Made by a program: the position numbers and the translations under genes. From positions 124,001 to 188,000 of the IMG/VR virus record IMGVR_UViG_3300027733_000028: 64,000 nucleotides of DNA; one strand, written 5' to 3'. Each line of letters starts with the position of its first letter. Position 1 is the stretch's first letter. This DNA comes from a virus. The notes below the pieces were generated by a model, which was not told the DNA's origin, ran no database searches, and saw only the letters and a list, made by a program, of their open reading frames with translations. Positions 17,253-25,763 of this stretch are shown one piece after another.

Positions 17253-17687
17253 ATGATACTAAACTACCAAGAATATCTTGCTTTAGAAGAAGCCGCTAAG
17301 TACTCAATCGATAAAAATCATTCTCTAATTGCCGTTCATGGTCTTTCATTGAGAGATCAAATACACGTTTGGCATTGGCAAACCGAGGTTGGCGATCAAC
17401 ATAAAGCCTTAGGAGAATTTTACGAAAACTTATTAGAAACTCTCGATCAATTAGTAGAAGCTATAATGGGAAAATACGGAAGAATTTCTGTTAAGACGGT
17501 TGGATCTCCTAAACCTCTTGTTGATCTACAAGATCTAAAAAACATTGACGCTTTTGTTGATGAATACATAAAACTTTTTGACAATTTCAGAAACACAACT
17601 TTCAAAAATGATACAGAAATTCAGAATATCATAGATGAAATCGTTGCAGAAGCTCTTAAATTGAAATATCTCCTAACAATGTCTTAA
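17253..17687 (+). CDS. CTS-tagged ferritin-like helical protein
   Basis: 144 residues. Leader MILNYQEYLALEE (possible LEE/A cut at 13). The body is a helical bundle: HVWHWQTEVGDQHKALGEFYENLLETLDQLVEAI (about 38-71) has the His/Glu spacing seen in Dps-like and other ferritin-like phage proteins. A metal-binding or oxidative-stress role is possible. Last gene of the first capsid-targeted cluster. Confidence 0.65.
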   Translation: MILNYQEYLALEEAAKYSIDKNHSLIAVHGLSLRDQIHVWHWQTEVGDQHKALGEFYENLLETLDQLVEAIMGKYGRISVKTVGSPKPLVDLQDLKNIDAFVDEYIKLFDNFRNTTFKNDTEIQNIIDEIVAEALKLKYLLTMS

Positions 17688-17704
17688 AAATACTTAATTA
17701 CAAA

Positions 17705-18088
17705 ATGTTTGTACCAAATCACATTCACGTCCTTATTAAAGGTTATGTCAAAAATCCACCTCGAACAGAGGAACATCTAAATGATTGGTTTCGACGATTG
17801 GTCGAACGTGTAAGAATGGTAGTAGTTGCTGGTCCAACTTCTGTATATGTTAATGAACCCGGAAATGAAGGTTTAACTGGAACCGTTACATTAGCAACCT
17901 CACATGCATCTATTCATGTATGGGATAACATTGAACCTGCAATGTTCCAATTCGATCTATATTCATGTTCAGAATTTACTCCACAGGAAGTTATCGAACA
18001 CTTAGAAGAATTCGATCTAGTTTCATGCGAATATATGTTCATCGATCGTAATACTGAAATGAAAGTCGTAGAAACTGGAAATGTTTAA
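17705..18088 (+). CDS. speD: S-adenosylmethionine decarboxylase-like (SpeD)
   Basis: 127 residues, the length of prokaryotic class 1b AdoMetDC. The key residues align in order: Ser66 (self-cleavage, pyruvoyl precursor) in TSHASIH, His71, and Cys88 in YSCSEF, with spacing close to Ser63/His68/Cys83 of the Thermotoga enzyme. The product supplies aminopropyl groups for spermidine, which could neutralise packaged DNA. The Glu before Ser in most SpeD proteins is replaced by Thr65, so autoprocessing is not certain. Confidence 0.75.
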   Translation: MFVPNHIHVLIKGYVKNPPRTEEHLNDWFRRLVERVRMVVVAGPTSVYVNEPGNEGLTGTVTLATSHASIHVWDNIEPAMFQFDLYSCSEFTPQEVIEHLEEFDLVSCEYMFIDRNTEMKVVETGNV

Positions 18089-18425
18089 AGCTCTAAAAAA
18101 TAAATTACACATCATATCATGGGTGTTAACTGATATTGTCTGGTACTCAGGCAATTCTGATTTAACTCTGATTATGATTATACCTACGTTACTCTTAACC
18201 GGATATGCTCTAATAGCACAAAAGGATAAAAGAGAAGAAAACTTTGTACTTGCCTCATGGGTTCTTGCGAATACTATTTGGTTGTTACATGAAATACGAG
18301 ATTGGTCTATTCTTCCAGTTTTTCTTTTCATGACGATTGGAGTCGTATTCTCTTTTCTCACTATGAGATCTTGTTTACATATCCAATGCAAAAAACCAAC
18401 ACCTATAAAAAATGGCAAAGTCTAG
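18081..18425 (+). CDS. Small membrane protein, 114 aa
   Basis: Three to four hydrophobic segments (about 10-22, 28-45, 56-70, 78-95). Not recognised. Overlaps SpeD by 8 bases and the next small gene by 14 bases. Confidence 0.55.
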   Translation: MFKALKNKLHIISWVLTDIVWYSGNSDLTLIMIIPTLLLTGYALIAQKDKREENFVLASWVLANTIWLLHEIRDWSILPVFLFMTIGVVFSFLTMRSCLHIQCKKPTPIKNGKV

Positions 18426-18555
18426 TACCAGCGAGGTTAGAAATTTCCACGCTAAAACTAAAAAGAAAAATCCTGGAGTACATTCGAAGACAAAATCTTC
18501 AAGAGCAAAAACTTCTAAGAATTACAGAAAAGCTTATGTAGGACAGGGGAAATAA
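18412..18555 (+). CDS. Small basic protein, 47 aa
   Basis: Reads MAKSSTSEVRNFHAKTKKK and ends in YRKAYVGQGK. Lys/Ser/Asn-rich, strongly basic, so likely binds nucleic acid. Fits tightly between its neighbours (14-base overlap upstream, 5-base gap downstream). Small basic proteins of this style are common in Bacteroidota phages, but I assign no function. Confidence 0.65.
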   Translation: MAKSSTSEVRNFHAKTKKKNPGVHSKTKSSRAKTSKNYRKAYVGQGK

Positions 18556-18560
18556 TCCCT

Positions 18561-19088
18561 ATGGCAAAACGTAGAATTCAAAACCGAACCATAATGTTTT
18601 TTGGTCAGGTTACAGAAAACAATGTATCTAAAGTCATCGATCAAATTGATGCCATTTTAGAAGAAGATCCGAATGACAATGGTCCCATCAAAATCATTCT
18701 GTCTAGTGAAGGTGGAGATGTGTATGATGGATTTGGCCTTATAGGTTATATGGAATCTATACCAATAAAATTCCATATTCATTGTGTAGGTAAAATCATG
18801 TCAATGGCATTACCAATCGCTCTATCAGGAGATTTAGTTACTGCATCTCCTTATTGTACTTTCATGTATCATGAAATATCCCATTCCGTACCATATCACG
18901 AGAAGATACAATATCACAAACAAGAATTAAAAGAATGTGACCGTCTACAGAAGATGTACGATGAGTATATAGTTAATCACACCAAGTTCGATAAAGTGTT
19001 CCTAGATGATATTAAGGATAAACGAGCAGAGTTCTATTTTTCACCGAAAGAAGCCATTAAATATGGTGTCATATCTAAAATAGTTTAG
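18561..19088 (+). CDS. ClpP-like serine protease
   Basis: 175 residues. SSEGGDVYDG (48-57) forms the oxyanion strand; Ser81 in KIMSMAL, His104 in FMYHEIS and Asp153 match the ClpP triad in order and spacing (E. coli 97/122/171). Shorter than bacterial ClpP (about 200) with a reduced N-terminus. In phages such proteins serve as prohead proteases, or as ClpP mimics acting with host chaperones. The capsid tag sites in this phage are of gp21 type, so this need not be the enzyme that cuts them. Confidence 0.8.
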   Translation: MAKRRIQNRTIMFFGQVTENNVSKVIDQIDAILEEDPNDNGPIKIILSSEGGDVYDGFGLIGYMESIPIKFHIHCVGKIMSMALPIALSGDLVTASPYCTFMYHEISHSVPYHEKIQYHKQELKECDRLQKMYDEYIVNHTKFDKVFLDDIKDKRAEFYFSPKEAIKYGVISKIV

Positions 19089-19113
19089 ATAGATATTAAA
19101 ATCAAATTATCAA

Positions 19114-19395
19114 ATGGAAAACAAATCAAATACCGTCTTTGGAAAACTTAAATGGTTCTTTACCGAACTTATGAAAATGTACAGCAGTGAAAAATCATAT
19201 TTCTCTAAGAAGAGAGTTGAATCTGGAATTGCTTTTGTCATATCTCAATGGGGTATGATTTGGTTCTTAATAAAGAAAATCGATGTACTAACTGCATCCG
19301 ATATGTTAATTTGGGCAGGTATTGAATTTGCCGTTGCTGGATATATGATTAATCAAATCCAAAAAGAGAAGAAGACCGAAGATACTTCTAATTAA
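19114..19395 (+). CDS. Small membrane protein, holin-like
   Basis: 93 residues with two hydrophobic segments (about 36-53 and 60-78) and a charged C-terminus, the general layout of class II holins. There is no adjacent endolysin, so the holin label is only a possibility. Confidence 0.5.
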   Translation: MENKSNTVFGKLKWFFTELMKMYSSEKSYFSKKRVESGIAFVISQWGMIWFLIKKIDVLTASDMLIWAGIEFAVAGYMINQIQKEKKTEDTSN

Positions 19396-19401
19396 ATTTT
19401 A

Positions 19402-19411
19402 CATATAATTA
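19402..19411 (+). promoter_or_regulatory. CATATAATTA box
   Basis: CATATAATTA 22 bases before the ATG at 19434. Confidence 0.4.
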
Positions 19412-19433
19412 CTATATTCTAAATAGTAATAAT

Positions 19434-19844
19434 ATGCAAACATCAGCCGGAATACTTTTCATATTAGACAACAAAGCGCTATTAGCACATTCAACTAATT
19501 CAAGATGGTGGAATTCATGGATGCCACCTAAAGGTCATGTTGAAGACGGGGAGTCTTTACCACAAACAGCAGCCAGGGAAACCGAAGAAGAAATTGGTTG
19601 GCGAATAGATCCTAAATATCTTAAAGAAAGTTTTCTAGTAGAATATCAAAAATCTAATATGGTTTGGAAACAAATACACATATTTCCGATTTATCTAGAT
19701 TCCATTAATGACGATAGATTAAAAATTGTAGGAGATCTTCAAAAAGAAGAAGTTGATGCTATTGAATGGATGGATCATGATATGATTATTAAAAGATCTA
19801 ATCGAGGTTATGTTACACATATATTAAACGCAATAAAAAAATAA
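19434..19844 (+). CDS. Nudix hydrolase
   Basis: 136 residues. A complete Nudix box GHVEDGESLPQTAARE followed by TEEEIGW (about 34-56) fits Gx5Ex7REUxEExGU. Hydrolyses a nucleoside diphosphate linked to another group. T4 NudE is a functional parallel. Substrate not predictable. Own CATATAATTA box. Confidence 0.85.
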   Translation: MQTSAGILFILDNKALLAHSTNSRWWNSWMPPKGHVEDGESLPQTAARETEEEIGWRIDPKYLKESFLVEYQKSNMVWKQIHIFPIYLDSINDDRLKIVGDLQKEEVDAIEWMDHDMIIKRSNRGYVTHILNAIKK

Positions 19845-19849
19845 AAATT

Positions 19850-20824
19850 ATGCACGAAACACGCATTCCTAAAGTTAAAGGTTTCATTGATTCACGAGAA
19901 GTAAAAGTACATGGAACATTCGTAAAAGGTTGGGTTTGTCCTCTTGATCGAAGAACTCCATACGAAATGAAGTTACTCGTTGATGGAATCGAAATGCCAA
20001 TCGCATCAGGTATGGAAAGACCAGATGTATCAAAGGTATATTACAAAAAAGAAAAACAATTTGGATTTCAAACCGTATTTCCTAATACTGCAAAAACCGC
20101 AATAGTACTTATTAAAAATGAATATGGTACATGGGATGAGGTATTCGATTTATTAGGAATTCCCGAAGCAGTAACTCCTAAAGCAGAAACCTCTAATGAA
20201 GATCTAGATAAAATATTTAAAACGACTAACGAATGGAAAACGTTCTTATGCGTTGATAATTTTTATGACGATCCTGATGCAGTTAGAGAATTTGCATTGA
20301 ATCAAGATTTTCAAATACACAAAGATTATCATAAAGGAAGACGAACTGATGTAGTATATCGTCCTGAAGGTTTAAGAGAAAAATTCGAAAAGATCATTGG
20401 TAGAAAAATCACTTCATGGGACAAATATGGAGTTAATGGATGTTTTCAACATTGTATAGCCGAAGATCAAGTGGTTTATCATTTTGATTCGCAAAATTAT
20501 GCAGGTGTAATTTATCTAACACCAGATGCACCACCCGAAAGTGGAACTACATTCTATCGCTCTAAGAAAAACAAACTAACAAAAATCATGGATAATCCTC
20601 ATGCAACAGCAACCGGAAAATCATTTGATGAATTACATAAGGAAACTTTCGAAAGAGGATTCTATGATTCTACTCAATTCGATGTAGTGGATGTTGTTGG
20701 TAACGTTTACAATCGATTAGTTATATGGGATGCATTAACACTCCATGCAGCTACTAAATATTTTGGAACAGATCTACATAATTCCAGACTATTCCATCTA
20801 TTCTTCTTCGACGTAGAGAAATAA
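19850..20824 (+). CDS. 2OG-Fe(II) oxygenase-like protein
   Basis: 324 residues. The C-terminal two thirds carry a 2-oxoglutarate/iron dioxygenase core: His211-x-Asp213 in VYHFDS, distal His299 in LTLHAATK and Arg313 in NSRLFHLFFF to bind 2-oxoglutarate. The N-terminal 105 residues are a separate beta-rich domain (VHGTFVKGWVCPLD) that may bind substrate. Hydroxylation of a protein, sugar or base is possible. Confidence 0.75.
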   Translation: MHETRIPKVKGFIDSREVKVHGTFVKGWVCPLDRRTPYEMKLLVDGIEMPIASGMERPDVSKVYYKKEKQFGFQTVFPNTAKTAIVLIKNEYGTWDEVFDLLGIPEAVTPKAETSNEDLDKIFKTTNEWKTFLCVDNFYDDPDAVREFALNQDFQIHKDYHKGRRTDVVYRPEGLREKFEKIIGRKITSWDKYGVNGCFQHCIAEDQVVYHFDSQNYAGVIYLTPDAPPESGTTFYRSKKNKLTKIMDNPHATATGKSFDELHKETFERGFYDSTQFDVVDVVGNVYNRLVIWDALTLHAATKYFGTDLHNSRLFHLFFFDVEK

Positions 20825-20852
20825 AATAGATATTCTTCATTAATGCGTAGTT

Positions 20853-20862
20853 CATATAATTT
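20853..20862 (+). promoter_or_regulatory. CATATAATTT box
   Basis: 18 bases before the ATG at 20881, in a 56-base gene-free gap. Confidence 0.4.
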
Positions 20863-20880
20863 AAAATACACATTAATCAA

Positions 20881-21576
20881 ATGAAAAAAGTAGAAGCTCT
20901 GTTTATATCAGATGTACATCTAGGAAGTAAAGGATCTAATGCCGCAAAGTTATTAGAAACTTTAAAACAATATGAACCGGAGAAATTATTTATTGTCGGT
21001 GACTTCATTGATGGTTGGCTGCTAAAGAAGCGACATTATTGGACACAGGATTATACTAACGTAATTCGTAAAATTTTATCATACTCAAAACGAGGAACTC
21101 AAGTGATTTATATAACAGGAAATCATGACGAGTTCCTTCGTCATTATGCACCAACCGATCTAGGTGACAATATACAAATTGCTGATGAATGGATTTGGAA
21201 TGGATATTTCATAACACATGGAGATTTATACGATGGAGTTGTTAGCCTAAAATGGTTAGCTCATTTAGGATCTGCTGGTTACGAATTAGCAATTACCATT
21301 GATCGATTCATGAAACGTTTTGGTTATAAGAAATCTTTATCTAAATGGGCTAAAGATTCAGTAAAAGATGCAGTAAAATTTATCACATCGTTCGAATCTC
21401 AATTAGCTTTTCAAGCAGATAAACGCAATTGTACTGGCGTAATTTGCGGACATATACATAAACCAGAGAATAAAATAATTGATGGTATACATTATCTCAA
21501 TTGTGGAGATTGGATAGAAAACAATACATACATAGTATATGATAAAGGAACATTTGACAATCGTCATTCCGTGTAA
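20881..21576 (+). CDS. LpxH/LpxG-like metallophosphoesterase
   Basis: 231 residues. Calcineurin-like motifs in order: SDVHLGS (Asp11, His13), GDFIDG (about 40-45), GNHDEF (80-85), HGD and GHIH (near 195). The closest pattern is UDP-2,3-diacylglucosamine diphosphatase of lipid A synthesis. With the following glycosyltransferase and Ugd it suggests envelope lipid or sugar remodelling. The next gene overlaps it by 38 bases. Confidence 0.8.
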   Translation: MKKVEALFISDVHLGSKGSNAAKLLETLKQYEPEKLFIVGDFIDGWLLKKRHYWTQDYTNVIRKILSYSKRGTQVIYITGNHDEFLRHYAPTDLGDNIQIADEWIWNGYFITHGDLYDGVVSLKWLAHLGSAGYELAITIDRFMKRFGYKKSLSKWAKDSVKDAVKFITSFESQLAFQADKRNCTGVICGHIHKPENKIIDGIHYLNCGDWIENNTYIVYDKGTFDNRHSV

Positions 21577-22243
21577 AAACGAAGAGAATTACATATTAGA
21601 AACCCTATATTCAATAGAAAAACAGGAGTGGATCGTTGGAACTCGAGTAATTATTGCCGATGCAAATTCTACGGATTCTACTCGACAAAGAATAAAAGAA
21701 TATCAAGAACATTCTTTACTTAATATTGAGGTAATTGATGGAGGTTCCGTTTCATTTGGTAGAAATGCCGGTGCCAAATTATGCGATACTCAATACGTTC
21801 TTTTTATGGATGCAGATTCTCATCTTTTTGAAACGGATATTATATTCGAAGCCATCTTTCAAATATTACATTATGCAGATCTAGTAACATGCAAATTAAA
21901 ATGTACACAAAAAATACTTAAAGCAAATATCATATACCGAACATTTAATATCATACAAAGTCTTATGCCAGAAACATTTTCGACTGGAGTTTTTATGATG
22001 GTTAATATGGATGAATATCGAAGAATTGGTGGATTCAATGAAGATCTACATCAATCCGAAGATTATATCTTCTCTAGAAATATTCCTAAAAAGAGATTCC
22101 AGATTATAGATAGATTTACCGGACAAGACGATCGAAGATTTAAGAAGACCGGATATTTAGGTATGTTAAAGCTGGTATTCAGTAATTACCTTAATCGTAA
22201 TAACATAGAACACTTTAAGAAAGACGTAAATTATTGGAAATAA
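21539..22243 (+). CDS. Glycosyltransferase family 2
   Basis: 234 residues. LTIVIPCKNEENYILETL (6-23), ADANSTDSTRQ (40-50) and FMDADSH with DxD (near 88-94); then GGFNEDLHQSEDY, the acceptor-side signature. The C-terminus (YLNRNNIEHFKK) is membrane-peripheral in style but has no TM segment. Overlap with the phosphoesterase suggests joint work on an envelope glycolipid. Confidence 0.8.
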   Translation: MIKEHLTIVIPCKNEENYILETLYSIEKQEWIVGTRVIIADANSTDSTRQRIKEYQEHSLLNIEVIDGGSVSFGRNAGAKLCDTQYVLFMDADSHLFETDIIFEAIFQILHYADLVTCKLKCTQKILKANIIYRTFNIIQSLMPETFSTGVFMMVNMDEYRRIGGFNEDLHQSEDYIFSRNIPKKRFQIIDRFTGQDDRRFKKTGYLGMLKLVFSNYLNRNNIEHFKKDVNYWK

Positions 22244-22248
22244 TGAAT

Positions 22249-22258
22249 CATATAATAA
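22249..22258 (+). promoter_or_regulatory. CATATAATAA box
   Basis: 16 bases before the ATG at 22275. Confidence 0.4.
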
Positions 22259-22274
22259 CTTTAAATTAATAAAC

Positions 22275-23135
22275 ATGAGTAAAGAAACAATCGGAATCAT
22301 CGGTCAAGGCTTTGTTGGATCAGCCGTTCGAGAAGGAATGCAAAATTATTTTGATATTTTAGCATTTGATAAAGATCCAAATAAATACAGCAATGTAGAA
22401 TCAATATATCATATGATTGAATCTACCAGTATTGCTTTTCTTTGTGTACCTACTCCAATGAAAAAATCAGGTGAATGTGATTTATCAATCGTTAGAAATG
22501 CATTAACAGAAATCTCTAATATAGCAAAGTCGCTATCCGTTGAAGATTTTATCGTGGTTATGAAATCTACGGTTCCACCAGGAACAACTGATAAATTGAA
22601 TAGTGAATATTCCAATTTAGATATCCTATTCAATCCTGAATTTCTAACAGAAGCTAATGCAACCGAAGATTACAAAAATCAAAATCGTATTATTGTAGGT
22701 GGTGAAAGACCTGGATCTACAAAAGTTAAAGCAATTTTCGCTAAAGCATTTCCGAAAGTGCCTATCATCAAAACATCTTCCACTATCGCGGAAACTATTA
22801 AGTATGTAACTAATACATTCTTGGCAATGAAGGTTTCGTATGCAAATGAAATCTTTCAAATGTGTCAAGCTCTTAATGTAGATTACGATAAAGTAATTGA
22901 ATATGCTCGATACGATGACCGTTTAGGTAATTCACATTGGTCAGTACCCGGACCAGATGGTGATTATGGATTTGGTGGACATTGCTTCCCAAAAGATATT
23001 GCAGCACTACAATATGTTGCAAAAAACCTTAACGTAGATTCCACTATGTTAACCGCTACAATTAATAAAAATAACCTTGTTCGCACTGATTTAGATTGGA
23101 CTAAACAAATCGGTAGAGCAGTATCTGCAGAATAA
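22275..23135 (+). CDS. UDP-glucose/GDP-mannose dehydrogenase-like, short form
   Basis: 286 residues against roughly 390-430 for the family: it has the NAD-binding domain (GQGFVG 10-15) and the central domain with Lys176, Asn180 and the catalytic Cys237 in GFGGHCFPKD, but the C-terminal UDP-binding domain is absent. Would oxidise an NDP-sugar to the uronic acid. The truncated form may still dimerise through the central helix. Follows the GT2/LpxH-like pair. Confidence 0.8.
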   Translation: MSKETIGIIGQGFVGSAVREGMQNYFDILAFDKDPNKYSNVESIYHMIESTSIAFLCVPTPMKKSGECDLSIVRNALTEISNIAKSLSVEDFIVVMKSTVPPGTTDKLNSEYSNLDILFNPEFLTEANATEDYKNQNRIIVGGERPGSTKVKAIFAKAFPKVPIIKTSSTIAETIKYVTNTFLAMKVSYANEIFQMCQALNVDYDKVIEYARYDDRLGNSHWSVPGPDGDYGFGGHCFPKDIAALQYVAKNLNVDSTMLTATINKNNLVRTDLDWTKQIGRAVSAE

Positions 23136-23136
23136 T

Positions 23137-23394
23137 ATGAGTATATTAAAAGATCAAAAAGTAAATTGGATCCAATCTAAAGAAGATACCAAGAAAGTTG
23201 AAGATAAAAAAGCAATGAGTGGTAAAGAAAGACTTAAAACCATCACTGCAATTATTACTGCTCAACAGACAATAAATGAAAAATGTAAGTTGGTATATGA
23301 AAGTAAACCAACTTCTGAATTGTATAGCATCATCATAATGAACGATGTTAATTTAAGCGTATTAGAAAAAATAAAAGTACAAAATGAAGGTTAA
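23137..23394 (+). CDS. Hypothetical protein, 85 aa
   Basis: Not recognised. Lys-rich, soluble, helical. Starts one base after the dehydrogenase stop and overlaps the cupin gene by 11 bases. Confidence 0.55.
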   Translation: MSILKDQKVNWIQSKEDTKKVEDKKAMSGKERLKTITAIITAQQTINEKCKLVYESKPTSELYSIIIMNDVNLSVLEKIKVQNEG

Positions 23395-23734
23395 TACTAA
23401 TAAGATTGATGGAATGGTTATTCGTGATAACGAAACCTACATCGTAGAAGACAATCGTTTTTTGAAGAATATGGTTCTATCAAAAACTACATTACATCCT
23501 GGTAAAGATACTTCAGGACATTCACATCCTGGTCTCGAGGAAGTTTACTTCTTCAAAAAAGGAAGTGGTGTTATGCAATTAGATGAAGAATTTATCGATG
23601 TTGCTGAAGGCGATATTGTTCTAATTCCAGACGGTGCGTTTCATAAAGTATACAATTCAAAACATCCTTCAGGATGGAGTCAACATTCACTTGAATTTGT
23701 ATGTGTATTTCAATCATACGAAAGAGAAGATTAA
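23384..23734 (+). CDS. Cupin-domain protein
   Basis: 116 residues. HPGKDTSGHSHPGLEEVYFFKKGSG has the cupin motif 1 histidines and glutamate (about 46-70) and EGDIVLIPDGAFHKV is motif 2 (about 82-96). Single-domain cupins bind metal and act as sugar isomerases, dioxygenases or sensors. Sugar-nucleotide neighbours favour a sugar role, without proof. Confidence 0.8.
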   Translation: MKVNTNKIDGMVIRDNETYIVEDNRFLKNMVLSKTTLHPGKDTSGHSHPGLEEVYFFKKGSGVMQLDEEFIDVAEGDIVLIPDGAFHKVYNSKHPSGWSQHSLEFVCVFQSYERED

Positions 23735-23746
23735 CAGATAAAATAT

Positions 23747-24046
23747 ATGAACTTAACAAACGAATTTATGCCTATTCGAGAATGGGCAAAAGACAAAGGA
23801 ATCTACGAGAAAGGCGATCCTCTAACACAATTCGCTAAGCTATCCGAAGAAATGGGTGAATTAGCTATGTCATTGCTAAAGAAGAATGATGCGGAATTTC
23901 AAGATGCTATTGGTGATTGTGTAGTGGTACTTACGAATCTAGCAAAACTTAAAGGTTATAACATTGAGGATTGTATCAATGGATCTTATGAGGTTATTGC
24001 AAAACGTAAAGGACAAATGGTTAATGGAACTTTCGTAAAAGAATAA
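23747..24046 (+). CDS. MazG-like nucleotide pyrophosphohydrolase
   Basis: 99 residues. KLSEEMGELAMSLLKK (27-42) supplies ExxE and FQDAIGDCVVVLTNLAK (46-62) the distal acidic pair, fitting the all-alpha NTP pyrophosphatase fold. Phage MazG proteins hydrolyse (d)NTPs or lower alarmone levels. Confidence 0.8.
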   Translation: MNLTNEFMPIREWAKDKGIYEKGDPLTQFAKLSEEMGELAMSLLKKNDAEFQDAIGDCVVVLTNLAKLKGYNIEDCINGSYEVIAKRKGQMVNGTFVKE

Positions 24047-24047
24047 T

Positions 24048-24082
24048 GTTAATAACTTTCAATAATTAAATTTTTTTATTCC
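24048..24082 (+). promoter_or_regulatory. Truncated early-promoter module
   Basis: GTTAATAAC (24048-24056) and the T-tract TTTTTTTATTCC are present as in nine other copies, but the TATATTT(G/A) box is missing: the ATG of the next gene stands where the box should begin. It may be a decayed copy or an operator acting on an upstream transcript. Confidence 0.5.
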
Positions 24083-24092
24083 GCAAAAAAGT

Positions 24093-24317
24093 ATGACAAA
24101 AGAAAAATTAGATAAGGAATTACGAGAGCTTGCCGTGGGCGCAATCGATGCTGGAGACATAGACGATTCAATGGCATTCGATATTGCGGATGGCTGGCTA
24201 ATGGATAATCCAACCGCGAATGCAGCGATCAAGAAGTACTATGGCGCAAGCGATGCACAAGGCTTTGTGGCCAATCGAATCTGTTGGCCTAACGTCCGAA
24301 ACTTACTTAACCCTTAA
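24093..24317 (+). CDS. Hypothetical protein, 74 aa
   Basis: Not recognised. Acidic, Ala/Asp-rich, ends in FVANRICWPNVRNLLNP. Richer in G+C than its neighbours (GGCGCA, GCGATC codons), so possibly a recent arrival. Confidence 0.5.
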   Translation: MTKEKLDKELRELAVGAIDAGDIDDSMAFDIADGWLMDNPTANAAIKKYYGASDAQGFVANRICWPNVRNLLNP

Positions 24318-24344
24318 AACCAATTAACATGACAACCCAGGAGA

Positions 24345-24944
24345 ATGATAGACAATCTAGAAATAATAAAGAGCATTCTTAATTTCCAGAAGCGAGGTGA
24401 CTTCTATATGTTATACGTTTTCAAACGCAAGAAAGATCAACCTGAAGGAGAACGTAATAATCATCAATCAGTAAGAACTATTAAAACTTATTGCATCGAA
24501 AGTATCGATCATCTAGAAAGACGATACGATGAAATCCGTCAAATGTGCGAAATGTTTAAAGCCCGAGCATATATACATGTACAAAAGCAAAATCACTTTG
24601 ATGTTTCTCTTAATATGATGGTTGCACTTGCTCAACGAATTCAAGATGGAAACGTCAATCAAAAAGGTTTATTCGATTCGGTTGTTGGTCAAATCAAAAC
24701 GCAAGAAAAACTTTGGATAGTCGATATCGATACACAAGATCTACAAGAACTAAGAAACATTCAAGTAACTATTAATCAATGCAAACCAGAAGGACCAAAA
24801 ACTAAATACATCGTTCCAACTAAAAACGGATGGCATTTAATTACTGATCGTTTCGACGTATTAGAATTTTCAAAGAAACATCCTGAAGTAGATATCCAAA
24901 AGAAGAACCCTACTTTATTATATTTACCTAATAGCTTATCTTAA
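24345..24944 (+). CDS. Hypothetical protein, 199 aa
   Basis: One of the few genes here with a clear Shine-Dalgarno (AGGAG, 3 bases before the ATG). Residues near 125-130 read IVDIDTQD and near 164-170 KNGWHLIT. The DxD and sxH pattern is that of archaeo-eukaryotic primase (PrimPol) catalytic motifs, but the fold cannot be judged by eye. Otherwise unassigned. Confidence 0.5.
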   Translation: MIDNLEIIKSILNFQKRGDFYMLYVFKRKKDQPEGERNNHQSVRTIKTYCIESIDHLERRYDEIRQMCEMFKARAYIHVQKQNHFDVSLNMMVALAQRIQDGNVNQKGLFDSVVGQIKTQEKLWIVDIDTQDLQELRNIQVTINQCKPEGPKTKYIVPTKNGWHLITDRFDVLEFSKKHPEVDIQKKNPTLLYLPNSLS

Positions 24945-24947
24945 ATT

Positions 24948-25002
24948 GTTAATAACTTTTTACGAAAACAGTTTTTTATTCCACAAAAAAGTATTATATT
25001 TA
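24948..25002 (+). promoter_or_regulatory. Early-promoter module
   Basis: GTTAATAAC (24948-24956), T-tract and TATTCCACA near 24972-24984, TATATTTA at 24995-25002. Upstream of 25026. Confidence 0.7.
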
Positions 25003-25025
25003 TACTATAATTAAATACTCAAAAT

Positions 25026-25316
25026 ATGAAAAACTTTCGAATCGTTATTAAATGTCAAGGTGGTTTCTTAACTATCATCGATAAAAAAACTGAATCCGTA
25101 ATGGATATTATGAAATCTTTCGTAACACCAAAAACTATTCTAACAATCGAACAAAAATCCGAAGCATCTGATAATTACTTTACGGTATTCGCAACTAAAG
25201 GTTCTAAAGTACATATCGCTTCAAAAGAAATTTACGATTCAAACTATATTCAATCATATTGGCCAACAACCGATATGAACAGAATTGGTAAACCAGTAAC
25301 CGAATGGAGAAACTAA
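25026..25316 (+). CDS. Hypothetical early protein, 96 aa
   Basis: Not recognised. Small basic alpha/beta protein with no membrane segment. First gene after an early-promoter module, leader about 20 bases. Confidence 0.55.
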   Translation: MKNFRIVIKCQGGFLTIIDKKTESVMDIMKSFVTPKTILTIEQKSEASDNYFTVFATKGSKVHIASKEIYDSNYIQSYWPTTDMNRIGKPVTEWRN

Positions 25317-25329
25317 AAACAAAACATAT

Positions 25330-25530
25330 ATGCTAAAATTCGAAAATCTAAAAACCGGCGATCGCTTTACTGCGAACACAAATTTTGAAAGTAATGTTGT
25401 AAAAATCATTGAGGAATTAACCTATTATGGAATATCCGAAACTGGATTACATATAGGATTAACCAAAGATGGTGAACGAATGGGATTCTATGATTTTGAC
25501 ATTATTGATATTATTCACGTAGAAAAATAA
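25330..25530 (+). CDS. Hypothetical protein, 66 aa
   Basis: Not recognised. Begins MLKFENLKTGDRFTAN, like small beta-barrel proteins; second gene of the early unit. Confidence 0.5.
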   Translation: MLKFENLKTGDRFTANTNFESNVVKIIEELTYYGISETGLHIGLTKDGERMGFYDFDIIDIIHVEK

Positions 25531-25534
25531 AAAT

Positions 25535-25759
25535 ATGATATGTAAATGTAACTCGGAAATACATCCGAAAAGAATTGAATTAGGTTATAAAACGTGTACT
25601 GGATGTTCAACCGAAGAAATGAAAGCCGTTATACAAATTAACAATCACAAGACCGGGAACGAAATCCAAATCGTTGATCAGGAAACAGCAAGACAATTTA
25701 ATTTCTTAGCTAGCCGATCATCATTTGGCGTATCAACCGGTGTAAAAGGAAGAAGATAA
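25535..25759 (+). CDS. Small zinc-finger-like protein
   Basis: 74 residues. CKC (3-5) and CTGC (21-24) around HPKR form a likely Cys4 zinc site, reminiscent of DksA/TraR-like fingers. The C-terminus is Arg/Lys-rich. Could bind RNA polymerase or nucleic acid. Confidence 0.55.
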   Translation: MICKCNSEIHPKRIELGYKTCTGCSTEEMKAVIQINNHKTGNEIQIVDQETARQFNFLASRSSFGVSTGVKGRR

Positions 25760-25763
25760 AACT

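Noticed and set aside
18302-18541. 79-residue open frame overlapping two genes
   Set aside because: Covers the end of the membrane protein and the basic 47-aa gene in another frame; low-complexity hydrophobic translation.
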